Positions 1-8,231 of a stretch of 64,000 nucleotides of DNA are shown in pieces. The DNA is from Gemmatimonadota bacterium. GTDB taxonomy: Bacteria > Gemmatimonadota > Gemmatimonadetes > Longimicrobiales > Gaopeijiaceae. Below the pieces are notes generated by a model. That model did no database searches, had not been told where the DNA came from, and saw only the letters and a list, made by a program, of their open reading frames with translations. A program made the translations under genes and the position numbers. Each line of letters begins with the position of its first letter. Position 1 is the stretch's first letter. The stretch spans positions 1 through 64,000 of the forward strand of contig JACQVF010000030.1 of assembly GCA_016209885.1 (NCBI GenBank), read 5' to 3'.

Positions 1-474
1 GACGACCGGATCGAGACCAGCGGCTACACCGTGTACCCCGAGTACCGCTACGACCGGGAGGTCGAGCGGGCGGAGGCACGCATCATCGGATATCGCGCGG
101 TGAATCAGGTTACCGCCACGACCCGCGACCTCGATTCCGTGGGCAAGCTTATCGACGCGGGGCTCGCCGCCGGCGCGAACCGCGTGGCGGGCATCGAGTT
201 CGCGCTCGCCAACGCCGCGCCCCACCGGGAGCAGGCCTTGCGCCAGGCCGTCGAGAAGGCGCGGCGCGAGGCCAGCGCCATCGCGGATGCGCTGGGCGTG
301 CCGCTGGGCCCCGTGCTCGACGCGCGCACCGAATCGCCGCCGGTCCCGCCCATCTTGCGCGCCGAATCACGGGAGATGGCGGTGGCAGCCGCGGTGCCCA
401 CGCCCATCGAGCCGGGCGCGCTCACCGTGCGGGCCACCGTGACCCTCCGCTTTCGGATCGGAGCGGCGCGTTGA
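1..474 (+). CDS. SIMPL (DUF541) domain protein, 3' part
   Basis: The reading frame is open from the first base, so the start lies outside the window. The visible 157 residues contain the C-terminal half of a SIMPL/DUF541 domain: a TGxTVxPxYxY-like segment (SGYTVYPEYRY), a conserved RAVNQVTATTRDLDSVGKL strand and the helical GANRVAGIEFAL stretch. Members of this family are usually periplasmic or surface-associated; their biochemical role is not settled, so I infer only an extracytoplasmic protein. The stop codon overlaps the TTG start of the next gene (TTGA), suggesting coupled translation. Confidence 0.88.
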   Translation, partial: DDRIETSGYTVYPEYRYDREVERAEARIIGYRAVNQVTATTRDLDSVGKLIDAGLAAGANRVAGIEFALANAAPHREQALRQAVEKARREASAIADALGVPLGPVLDARTESPPVPPILRAESREMAVAAAVPTPIEPGALTVRATVTLRFRIGAAR

Positions 475-944
475 GCTTCGTGAAGCTGCTCCCCCGGCGT
501 CTCTTCCGGGCGCTCACCCGGAACGTGGCCGAGACGCACCCGGGCGAGCCGGACCCGCGGCTGCGAGGCCGGACGTACGCGATCCCCTTCGACGAGATCT
601 GGAACGCCGCCCTGAAGCTCGCGGGCGGCGCGCTGCCGCGCTGGAGGCTGGTCCACACGGACGATCGCGAGGGCGTGATCCGTGCCAAGGCGCGGACCCG
701 CGTCTTCCGCTTCGTGGACGACGTGGTCATCCACATCGGGCTCGACCTGAACGGACAGACGCGGCTAGACCTGCGGTCGCGGTCCCGCAGGGGCTGGGTC
801 GACCTCGGCATGAACGCCCGCCGCATCGGCCGCTTCTGCCGCCGCCTCGACGCGGCTGTGCGCGCGACCCCCGCCCACATCCTCCCGGCCGCGCCGCCCG
901 CCCGCGCTGCATCTGCGCGCACGGCCACGGAAGCGCGGAAGTAG
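471..944 (+). CDS. DUF1499 family protein
   Basis: A 157-residue protein starting at TTG, overlapping the preceding stop by four bases. The core reads as a DUF1499 domain: a PFDEIWNAALKLA helix, an RWRLVHTDDREGVIRA strand pair, an FRFVDDVVIHI strand and the closing SRSRRGWVDLGMNARRIGRF motif (about residues 100-125). No signal peptide is visible. The function of DUF1499 proteins is unknown. The C-terminal 30 residues are Ala/Arg-rich and probably disordered. The overlap with the SIMPL gene makes a shared transcript likely. Confidence 0.85.
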   Translation: MSFVKLLPRRLFRALTRNVAETHPGEPDPRLRGRTYAIPFDEIWNAALKLAGGALPRWRLVHTDDREGVIRAKARTRVFRFVDDVVIHIGLDLNGQTRLDLRSRSRRGWVDLGMNARRIGRFCRRLDAAVRATPAHILPAAPPARAASARTATEARK

Positions 945-1253
945 GGGGCGAGACTCCGGCAGGACCGCGATCAGCGCGTTGCTGGAAAACCCGGCCGAGC
1001 GCTCTGGAGGGGCAGCGCATGACCCCGACGCGATATCGCGGAGCGCCGCGGGCGGGGCCGGGAGCGACGGGGCGGCGCGGAGAGTTGAGCGGAGCGGGTC
1101 ATGCGCTGCCCCTCCCGCCGCAAGTGCATGACCGGCTTTTCGCCTCCCTGTCAGTCGGGGCCCGTCGCGGGCGGAACCGTGGTCGATCCCATCTCGCCCG
1201 CTGGCAACCCGAACAGTAGCTTGGGGCGCGACGCTCGCTCAGGGCAGGGATTC
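945..1253. other. intergenic region with long inverted repeat
   Basis: This 309-bp gap shows no convincing gene. It holds a 110-bp element bounded by perfect 20-bp inverted arms, listed separately, with a 12-bp palindrome inside. I see no strong promoter box before the lipoprotein gene that follows, although an AGGGA ribosome-binding site precedes its ATG. Confidence 0.7.
1006..1115. repeat. 110-bp element with 20-bp perfect inverted ends
   Basis: Bases 1006-1025 are the exact reverse complement of bases 1096-1115. The 70-bp interior contains the 12-bp palindrome CGCGATATCGCG at 1029-1040. As RNA this would form a long hairpin; as DNA it resembles a very short inverted-repeat element. No clear target-site duplication flanks it. 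Confidence 0.8.
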
Positions 1254-2204
1254 ATGCGCCACGCGCTCGTTCTCAGCTTAACCGTGCAGGCCGCGACGCT
1301 CGCGGCCTGTTCCGGCGAACGCGCCGCGGAGCGCCAGCCCGCGCCGGCGGACACCTCCGCCGCCCCGCGCGCCGCCGCCTTGCGCGGGCGCATCTACGAG
1401 CGCCGTATCGCCGTCGTCGCGGTCCAGCGCGACAGCACGATTCTCATCCCGGTCTTCTTCACGGCACGCACGAGCCCCGACCGGGTGGACCGGCAGTTCC
1501 GGGTGTGGATCGCGATGAGCGGCGTCTGGGACCCGTTCTTCGATGCCGAGTGGCACGGTCCCGCGACGCGCACACCCTGGCGCATCCTGCCGCACCGCGC
1601 GCTGCGCCTCGTGGTCGGCCCCGAGGACGCGCTCGAGCGCATCCTCTACCAGGAGGGCGCGCGCAACCTGGAGATCGTCTTCGGCCTCGGCGTCACGGAG
1701 TGGACGGGCCAGCGCGGCGAATGGTACCGCGTCCAACGCGCCACCGCGCGCCTCGCCGGCCGCAGCTTCGCCGGCACCTTGGTGGATATGACCAGGGCGC
1801 GCGCGGCTGACGATCCGGCGCCCGGCGACTGGATCTTCCTGGTGGCCGGCGACACGCTCCAACTCCTGCTTGAGGACCCCAACCCGACGGAGCACTCCGA
1901 CTCCACGTACCACGGTTGGGCGCGGCTGCGGAGCGACGACTACGAATGGCCCACGGTGCACGTGACCTGGAGCCGGGTGCGCCCCTTCGAGCGCGCGCGC
2001 CGCGACGTCCCTCTGAACTGGGAGTTCGTGTCCGAGGACAACGCGCTGGCGGGCGCCCTCGAGGCGGGGACGCCGCACCTGGTCGTAGGCCAGGGGATCG
2101 GGCCGGTGCTCCCCGTGGAGGGGCTGTTCGACGTGCACGGCCGGCTGCGGATCGGCCAGGCCTACGCCGACGTGCGGGGCCTCGCCCGTCACATCCAACG
2201 CTGA
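1254..2204 (+). CDS. hypothetical lipoprotein
   Basis: A 316-residue protein. The ATG at 1254 is chosen because it follows an AGGGA site and opens a lipoprotein signal peptide: MRHALVLSLTVQAATLAACSG has a hydrophobic core and an L-A-A-C lipobox with the lipidated Cys near residue 19. Upstream in-frame codons would bury this signal. The mature part begins with a low-complexity Ala/Pro linker. The body is rich in aromatic residues and has no motif I recognise. By its signal it should be lipid-anchored in the cell envelope. Confidence 0.75.
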   Translation: MRHALVLSLTVQAATLAACSGERAAERQPAPADTSAAPRAAALRGRIYERRIAVVAVQRDSTILIPVFFTARTSPDRVDRQFRVWIAMSGVWDPFFDAEWHGPATRTPWRILPHRALRLVVGPEDALERILYQEGARNLEIVFGLGVTEWTGQRGEWYRVQRATARLAGRSFAGTLVDMTRARAADDPAPGDWIFLVAGDTLQLLLEDPNPTEHSDSTYHGWARLRSDDYEWPTVHVTWSRVRPFERARRDVPLNWEFVSEDNALAGALEAGTPHLVVGQGIGPVLPVEGLFDVHGRLRIGQAYADVRGLARHIQR

Positions 2205-2220
2205 TCCGCGGATCGAAGCC

Positions 2221-3789
2221 GTGAGCGAAGGGCTCGTCCGGGGGCTGCTCACCCTGGCATTCGGCGCGCTGGCCGGCGGCATCACGAACACGATCGCCAT
2301 CTGGATGCTGTTTCACCCCTACACCCCGCCGCGCCTCGGCCGCTGGCGGCTGCGCGGGTTCCAGGGCGCCATCCCCAAGAACCAGGAGCGCCTCGCGAAG
2401 GCGATCGGCCGCACCGTGGGCACGCAGCTTCTCACGGCCGGTGACGTCGCACGCACGGTGGGCGACCGCGCGTTCCGGAAGGCGTTCGACCAGCGGCTGC
2501 GCGACTTCATCGACGCGCTGCTGCACCGGGAGCGGGACTCGCTCCGCGAGACCTTGCCGGCGCCCATCCGCGCGGAGGTCGAGGGCCTCGTGGATGAGAT
2601 CGTGGGGCGCGCGCTCGAGCGACTCACGGAGTTCCTGGCATCGCCCGAGTTCCAGGCCGCCGTGGAACGACGGACCGAGAGCCTGGCCACCGCGATCGCC
2701 GACGAGCCGGTCGCCGGCGTGCTCACACCGGAGCGCGAGGCGGCGGTCGCGGGCGCCGTCGACTCGTGGCTGGCCGGCGCAGTAGAAAGCGAGGGATTCG
2801 AGCGCGCCGTCGCCGATTCAGTCGAGCGGGCCCTCGCCGCGCTCCTGCGTCCGGGCCGCACCCTCGAGGAGGTGCTGCCCGTAGGGCTCGTCAGCTCCCT
2901 GGAGCGCGCCATAGCCCAATACTTGCCGCTGGCGATTCATCGGCTGGGCCGCCTCTTGGAAGACCCGCGCGCCCGCGAGCGCTTCGAGAGCGCGATCCAC
3001 GAGCTCCTCCACCGCTTCCTCCGCGACCTCAAGTTCTACCAGCGGATCGTGGCGACGCTGATCATCACGGAGGACACGGTCAACCGGGTGCTCGATACGA
3101 TCGAGGCGGAAGGCGCCGAGCATCTCTCGGAGATGCTGCGCGACCCCATCGTGCAGGATGCCATGGCCCGCGGCGTGAACGACGCCATCGTCGAGTTCCT
3201 ACGCAAGCCGGTGCGCGCGGTGCTCGGCGAGCCCGAAGACGCGGGCGTGCAGGAGGCGAAGCAGACGCTCGTGGGTTGGGCCGTGCGCCTGGCTCGCGAC
3301 CCCGCGAGCCGCGCGTTCCTGGTGGAGAAGCTCGAGGCCGCCATGCGCCGCGCGGGCACGCGCACGTGGGGTGACGTGCTGGAGAAGATCCCGCCGGAGC
3401 GCCTGACCGAGTGGATCGTGGCCGCCGCCCGGAGCGAGCGCGCTCGGGGAATCTACCACGAGGCCGCGACTCGCCTCGCGAGCGGAATCCTCGACCGACC
3501 CATCGGCGTCCCCGCGGACTGGCTGCCGTCCCGCGCGTCCCAGCGCATGGAGGACGCCCTCGCGGACCCGCTCTGGGGGTGGCTCCAGACCCAGGTGCCC
3601 GCCGTGGTCCAGCGAATCGACATCGCGGCCCGGGTCGAGGAAAAAGTGATGGGATTCCCGATGGAACGACTCGAGGCACTCATCCGCGGCGTCACCGAGC
3701 GGGAGCTGCGGACGATCGTACAGCTCGGCTACATTCTCGGCGCCGTGGTCGGCGCCGTGCTCCTGGGGGTCAGCGCCCTGATCGGATGA
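2221..3789 (+). CDS. DUF445 family membrane protein
   Basis: A 522-residue protein starting at GTG 16 bp after the lipoprotein gene. The N-terminus has the DUF445 hallmarks: a first membrane segment followed by ITNTIAIWMLFHP and LRGFQGAIPKNQERLAKAIG (about residues 20-65). A long, mainly helical charged region follows, and a C-terminal hydrophobic segment (LGYILGAVVGAVLLGVSALIG) ends the protein. This two-anchor arrangement matches the YheB-like branch of DUF445. The biochemical role of the family is unknown; I infer a membrane-anchored helical scaffold. Confidence 0.88.
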   Translation: MSEGLVRGLLTLAFGALAGGITNTIAIWMLFHPYTPPRLGRWRLRGFQGAIPKNQERLAKAIGRTVGTQLLTAGDVARTVGDRAFRKAFDQRLRDFIDALLHRERDSLRETLPAPIRAEVEGLVDEIVGRALERLTEFLASPEFQAAVERRTESLATAIADEPVAGVLTPEREAAVAGAVDSWLAGAVESEGFERAVADSVERALAALLRPGRTLEEVLPVGLVSSLERAIAQYLPLAIHRLGRLLEDPRARERFESAIHELLHRFLRDLKFYQRIVATLIITEDTVNRVLDTIEAEGAEHLSEMLRDPIVQDAMARGVNDAIVEFLRKPVRAVLGEPEDAGVQEAKQTLVGWAVRLARDPASRAFLVEKLEAAMRRAGTRTWGDVLEKIPPERLTEWIVAAARSERARGIYHEAATRLASGILDRPIGVPADWLPSRASQRMEDALADPLWGWLQTQVPAVVQRIDIAARVEEKVMGFPMERLEALIRGVTERELRTIVQLGYILGAVVGAVLLGVSALIG

Positions 3790-3800
3790 ACAGCCGCCCG

Positions 3801-4010
3801 CTAACGGAACAGACCGCCACCCCGCCGCCGCGCGACCGACGGCCGCTCCCGCGGGCGCAGCCAATCGAGCGGCGTGAAGGCGCGCGTCCGCTGGCGGCGC
3901 GAGCCCGGAGGGAGCACCCGGTCGCGGGGACCCGGCAGGCCCGGCGCGCCCAATCCCCAATAGATCCCGATCGCAAGCGCCAGAATCGCACCGATGATCT
4001 CGAGAAACAT
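3801..4010 (-). CDS. small single-span membrane protein
   Basis: A 69-residue protein beginning MFLEIIGAILALAIGIYWGL, a single hydrophobic segment, followed by a basic, Pro/Arg-rich tail. The start is placed at the ATG at 4010, where the hydrophobic segment begins. It is convergent with the DUF445 gene. It resembles in size and form the small membrane protein at 5292-5447, and the two flank the acetamidase gene. No function can be assigned. Confidence 0.5.
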   Translation of the reverse strand: MFLEIIGAILALAIGIYWGLGAPGLPGPRDRVLPPGSRRQRTRAFTPLDWLRPRERPSVARRRGGGLFR

Positions 4011-4156
4011 GGCGACCGCTTTGTACGCCCCTGGCGCGGATTCGTTCCGTGGCGTCCGAGGTTCGCGGCGAACCGGCGAACCGGCGAACGGCCGAGCGGC
4101 GCCCGGACGCCCACCGACTCCGGCCGCGCATCCCCTCACCGCACACAGGAGGACAC

Positions 4157-5233
4157 ATGTTCGGGCTGATCCTGACGTCCCTGGCTCCCGGCGAGACGCA
4201 CAGATTCCACGGATCTCGCCGCCCGACGCTACGAACGCCGCGGCTTCGCCGCGCGCTCCTCCCCATCCCCCTCATGGCGCTCGCGGCACCGCCCGCGGCC
4301 GCCGGCACGACGGCCGCCAACGCCCCGGACACCGTCGTCTTCAAGCCGACGATCGGCTACCAGACGTTCGCGGTGCGCGAACCCGTACTGAGCGTGAAGC
4401 CCGGCACCGTTATCGTTACGGAGACGCTCATGGGGCCCTACTACACGGAGGAGGGGGGCGCCTGGCCAGGCGAGGTGGGGCCAATCTACGTGGAGGGCGC
4501 GACCCCGAACGACATGCTCGCGGTCCGCATCCTGCGAGTCCGCCCGAACCGCGAGCTCGCGCCCGCCCGCATCAACCCCGAGTTCGGCGGCCTCAATGCC
4601 GACGCGCGCGTCCGCTTCCTCAACCCGCCGATTCCCGACCGCCGCTTCCTCTGGCGTCTCGACCGGCAACGCGGTGTCGGCACCCTCGACCTGCCCAACA
4701 GCCGCATGCAGCGCATCGAGATCGAGCTCGAGCCCATGCTCGGCAGGGTGGCCGTGGCGCCAGCGGGTGACGAGGCGTTCAGCGGGCTCTGGCCGGGAAG
4801 CTTCGGCGGGAACATGGATGCGCCGGAGGTCCGCGAGGGCACGACCGTCTACCTCCCCATCTTCCACGATGGCGCCTACCTCTACTTCGGCGACGGGCAC
4901 GCGCGCCAGGGCGAGGGCGAAATCGCCGGCACGGGCCTGGAGACCACCATGGACGTGGTCCTCCAGGTCGACCTCGTCAAAGGCAAGCGCATCGACTGGC
5001 CACGGCTCGAGGACGACCAGTACATCATGGTCGCGGGCAGCGGTCGGCCCCTCATCGACGCCTTCCGCCTCGCCCACGTCGAGCTCGTGGAATGGCTGGA
5101 ACAGGACTACGGGTTCGAGCGCTGGGAAGCGTACCAGGTGCTCGCTCAGCTCGCCGAGAGCACCGTGGCCAACATCGTGGACCCGAACTACACGGTCGTG
5201 GCCAAGTTCCCGAAGCAGTATCTGCCGAGGTAG
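4157..5233 (+). CDS. acetamidase/formamidase family protein, exported
   Basis: A 358-residue protein. The ATG at 4157 is supported by a perfect AGGAGG at 4147-4152. Residues 1-50 form an unusually long basic leader ending in a hydrophobic stretch (LLPIPLMALAAPPAAA), so export is likely. The body follows the FmdA/AmdA fold: VKPGTVIVTETLMGPYY, GPIYVEGATPNDMLAVRI, PGSFGGNMD and a FGDGHARQGEGEIAGTGLE segment holding the family's metal-site histidine and acids. The family hydrolyses short-chain amides to ammonia and a carboxylate; the true substrate and the periplasmic location are inferred. Confidence 0.85.
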   Translation: MFGLILTSLAPGETHRFHGSRRPTLRTPRLRRALLPIPLMALAAPPAAAGTTAANAPDTVVFKPTIGYQTFAVREPVLSVKPGTVIVTETLMGPYYTEEGGAWPGEVGPIYVEGATPNDMLAVRILRVRPNRELAPARINPEFGGLNADARVRFLNPPIPDRRFLWRLDRQRGVGTLDLPNSRMQRIEIELEPMLGRVAVAPAGDEAFSGLWPGSFGGNMDAPEVREGTTVYLPIFHDGAYLYFGDGHARQGEGEIAGTGLETTMDVVLQVDLVKGKRIDWPRLEDDQYIMVAGSGRPLIDAFRLAHVELVEWLEQDYGFERWEAYQVLAQLAESTVANIVDPNYTVVAKFPKQYLPR

Positions 5234-5240
5234 CGGGCGC

Positions 5241-5283
5241 GCGAGCGGGGCGAGCGGGTGAGCGGGTGAGCGCGTGAGCGGGC
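5241..5283 (+). repeat. octamer tandem repeat (GGTGAGCG-like)
   Basis: About five imperfect copies of an eight-base unit (GGTGAGCG and variants GGCGAGCG, CGTGAGCG) lie in the gap between two converging genes. Related octamers recur at 35846-35868, 43706-43733, 45032-45055 and 63693-63721, always at gene ends. Confidence 0.7.
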
Positions 5284-5291
5284 GATACCGC

Positions 5292-5447
5292 TCACCTCCG
5301 GCCCGTGACGGTCTCGTACGCCATGAGCAGGGCGCCGATCGTCAGGAAGATGGGAACGAGGTTCGTGCCCACCAGCACCAGACCGATCACAGTCCAGATG
5401 ACGATCGTCGAGAAGACGTAGCCGCCGGGGAAGAGGTTTCCGAGCAT
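5292..5447 (-). CDS. small two-span membrane protein
   Basis: A 51-residue protein, MLGNLFPGGY..., made almost entirely of two hydrophobic segments (VFSTIVIWTVIGLVLVG and LVPIFLTIGALLMAYETV). The ATG at 5447 follows an AGGAG site at 5455-5459. That site lies in a 10-bp sequence repeated twice in tandem (5451-5470), so two Shine-Dalgarno copies precede the start. It lies 248 bp downstream of the ABC permease gene on the same strand and could be distally co-transcribed. Function unknown. Confidence 0.6.
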   Translation of the reverse strand: MLGNLFPGGYVFSTIVIWTVIGLVLVGTNLVPIFLTIGALLMAYETVTGRR

Positions 5448-5695
5448 CGCGTCTCCTGAGGTCTCCTGAGCTCCCGCTTCGGGCCCGCGGCCGCGCTCGC
5501 CGTCACGTGACGTGGAAGCGGCCACGCCCGCGCGCCGAGCGCGCGCCGACCGCCACGCCGACCGCCGGCGTAATCTGTGCTCCGGCCCGCCGCTTGTCCA
5601 CTCCTCGCACCGGATACGCGGGCCGCGGCTCTGCCTCGTGCTGTAGCGGCCGAATGGTGACGACCAATCGCCAATCGCCAATCGCGAATCGCCGA

Positions 5696-7426
5696 CTACA
5701 ACTCCAGCTCCCGGAACTTCCGCACGCCCGCGCGCAGCGGCCAGGCCACTGCCAGCGCCGTGAGCGCTAGGGCGCCGCCCAGGCCCAGCGCGAGCGGCGC
5801 GAGCCCGGCCTGCGCCAAGGGCGCGCCCTGGAGCCGCGCACGCAGGAAGAGGTAGACGGGCCACGCCTCCAGCATCACCACGCCCGCCAGGTAGGCGACG
5901 GCCGCCATCATGAACAGGAGGCCGCCGAACGACGTGGGGATCTCCGCGACGTTCTCCGTCTCGAACTGGGGATACAGCGCGCCGAACCCCAGGGCGAGCG
6001 CCGAGATGGCGAAGGTCGCGGCGATGACCGTGCCGGACGAGAGCCAGAAGAGGAAGGACGAGACCTGGAGGAGCAGGTTCGTCGTCACGATGAGCGGCAC
6101 CGCCACAGCCAGGAGCGGCACCGTCCCGACCCAGTACTTCGACCAGAACACCGAGCGCACATCCAGCGGGGACGACCGGAGCAGCCACATCATCCGCCCC
6201 TCGATGGACATGGCCGGGAAGATGAACCGCGCGGCAATAGCGGCGAGCACGAAGCCGGCCAGCCCCATGTTGAGGAACGACACGATGTGGATGAGGAAGA
6301 AGGAGACGCGCTCACCCGTGTAGAGCGGGAGCACGCGAATGTTGTACACGTACACGACCACCAGCACGGCCAGCAGGATGAGCTGAGACCACTGGGTCGT
6401 GTCGCGGAAGAAGACCCGGATCTCCTTCGCCACCAGCTCCCGCGTACGCGTGGAGGCGAAGGCCAGGACCCGCTCCACCGCGCGGCGCCGCACCCGCCCC
6501 GCCCTGCGCTCCGCGCCCTCCTGCGCGCGCGTGAACCCCGCGCCGTAGCCGCGGCCGTGGAGCCACGCGCCGAGCACGACGAACGCCGCCGCCGTGCTCC
6601 AGAGCAGGAGGAACGGGAAGAGCTCCACCTCGCCGGTGAGGTACGACATGAGCGTCTCAGACGCCCACTCGCTCGGGAGCCAGGGCGACGTGGGTGTGCG
6701 GAGCACGGCGATGAAGTCCACCAGGTCGCGGAACTCCTCCGGACGCACCAGCCGCTCCGGACGCAGGAAGCGGAAGAGCGAGATCACGCCCGCGGCGGCG
6801 AAGAGGCCGATGAGCGCCAGCAGATCACGCGTCCGGCGCGCCGGGAAGACGTTGACGAGCACCAGCGTCGTGGCCGAGCCGACAACCCCGGGGATCACGA
6901 TGAAGGGCACCATCGTCGCGAGCGCCAGCAGATAGAACGTCACGTCCGCCGCATAGATGACCCCGTACGCCGCGACCAGCGGCACCACCATGAGCCCCAC
7001 CATCCACGAGGAGTTCGCCACCGTCTCCCCCAGCTTGACCCCGTAGAGGCGAATCGTGTCCACGGGCGCCGCGACCAGCAGCTCCAGGTCCTGGGACAGG
7101 AAGAAGGTGGAAAGCGCCGTGATCACGTTCGACAGGAGGAGGATCATGAGGAACGTGACCAGTGCGAGACCGAAGAGCTTCGCCGCCAGCAGGTCGCCGA
7201 TCCCCTGGGTCGCGCGGAAGTAGAGGAGCATGCGGAAGAGGATCGCGAAGAGGAACGCCCAGAAGAACAGTGCCACGCCGCCCAGCACGACGAACTTGAA
7301 GAAGCGCGCCTCGTCGCGGCGCGCGCGGTTCCACTTCTGGACGAGCTTTGGCCGCACGAGCCAGAAGAGGCTCGGCTGCGCCGATGGGAGCGTTGCCGCC
7401 CGTACGGCAGCGTTCGCCTCCATCAT
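5696..7426 (-). CDS. ABC exporter permease
   Basis: A 576-residue integral membrane protein with about twelve hydrophobic segments, including FFKFVVLGGVALFFWAFLFA, FMILLLSNVITALSTFFLSQ and LLFMMAAVAYLAGVVMLEAW. The architecture matches the large putative ABC-exporter permease family that pairs with a separate ATPase. The central cytoplasmic stretch is Arg-rich (residues near 310-340). The start is one of two adjacent ATGs (7426 or 7423), immediately after the ATPase stop at 7429. The exported substrate cannot be told from sequence. The transglutaminase-like gene upstream suggests an envelope-related role. Confidence 0.82.
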   Translation of the reverse strand: MMEANAAVRAATLPSAQPSLFWLVRPKLVQKWNRARRDEARFFKFVVLGGVALFFWAFLFAILFRMLLYFRATQGIGDLLAAKLFGLALVTFLMILLLSNVITALSTFFLSQDLELLVAAPVDTIRLYGVKLGETVANSSWMVGLMVVPLVAAYGVIYAADVTFYLLALATMVPFIVIPGVVGSATTLVLVNVFPARRTRDLLALIGLFAAAGVISLFRFLRPERLVRPEEFRDLVDFIAVLRTPTSPWLPSEWASETLMSYLTGEVELFPFLLLWSTAAAFVVLGAWLHGRGYGAGFTRAQEGAERRAGRVRRRAVERVLAFASTRTRELVAKEIRVFFRDTTQWSQLILLAVLVVVYVYNIRVLPLYTGERVSFFLIHIVSFLNMGLAGFVLAAIAARFIFPAMSIEGRMMWLLRSSPLDVRSVFWSKYWVGTVPLLAVAVPLIVTTNLLLQVSSFLFWLSSGTVIAATFAISALALGFGALYPQFETENVAEIPTSFGGLLFMMAAVAYLAGVVMLEAWPVYLFLRARLQGAPLAQAGLAPLALGLGGALALTALAVAWPLRAGVRKFRELEL

Positions 7427-7428
7427 CG

Positions 7429-8231
7429 TCAGGTCCCGGAGGGCTCCCGCAGGCTGGCCACGAGCTCCGCCACCTTCTCCCACCCGTCACCGCCAGGAAG
7501 ATGTCCTCGAGGTGCGCCTCCCCCCGATGCACGAGCGACCGCAGATCCTCCATCGATCCCTGGGCCGCGATCCGCCCGCTGTCGATGATGCCGATGCGGT
7601 CGCAAAGCACCTCCGCGACCTCGAGGGTATGCGTGGAGAGGAAGACGGCGCCGCCATCCCGGACGAACCTCCGCAGCAGATCCTTGAGCAGGCGCGCCGA
7701 ACGCGGATCGAGCCCCACCGTGGGTTCGTCCACCACGATGAGCTCGGGCTCGTGGATGAGCGCGGAGCTGATGAGCAGCTTCTGGCGCATCCCGTGGGAG
7801 TAGCTCTCGATGAGCTCGTGCTTCCAGTCCGCCAGCTCGAACATCTCGAGGAGGTGGTCCGCGCGCAGCTCCGTCTCGCGGCCGTCCTGGCCCCACAGCC
7901 CCGCCACGAAGCGCAGGAACTCGGAGCCGGAGAGCTTCTCGTAGACGAAGGGCCGGTCCGGGATATAGCCGATCCGCCGCTTCGCACGGATCGGATCGCG
8001 GACCACGTCATCACCGCCGATGAGGATCCGCCCTTCCGTGGGCTGGAGCACTCCGGCGATCATGCGGATCGTGGTCGTCTTCCCCGCGCCGTTCGGGCCC
8101 AGGAATCCGAAGATCTCGCCCCGGCGCACGCTGAGGTCGATGGCGTCCACGGCGGTGAAGCGGCCGTAGCGCTTCGTGACGCGCTCGAAGCGGATGATCT
8201 CGCCGCCCGCCGGTTCGCGCGCTCCGCTCAT
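7429..8231 (-). CDS. ABC transporter ATPase, frameshifted near its 3' end
   Basis: The first 251 residues read as a complete ABC ATPase: Walker A GPNGAGKT at 45-52, signature YSHGMRQK at 144-151, Walker B LIVVDEP at 164-170 and the switch histidine in STHTLE. After LEDIFLAVTGG the frame runs on without stop deep into the permease gene. Moving one base at the CCC run 7479-7481 restores EKVAELVASLREPSGT and a stop at 7429, three bases before the permease ATG. The gap of 803 bp is one short of a multiple of three, so a single lost base is the simplest explanation. The start ATGA overlaps the upstream stop. Confidence 0.85.
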
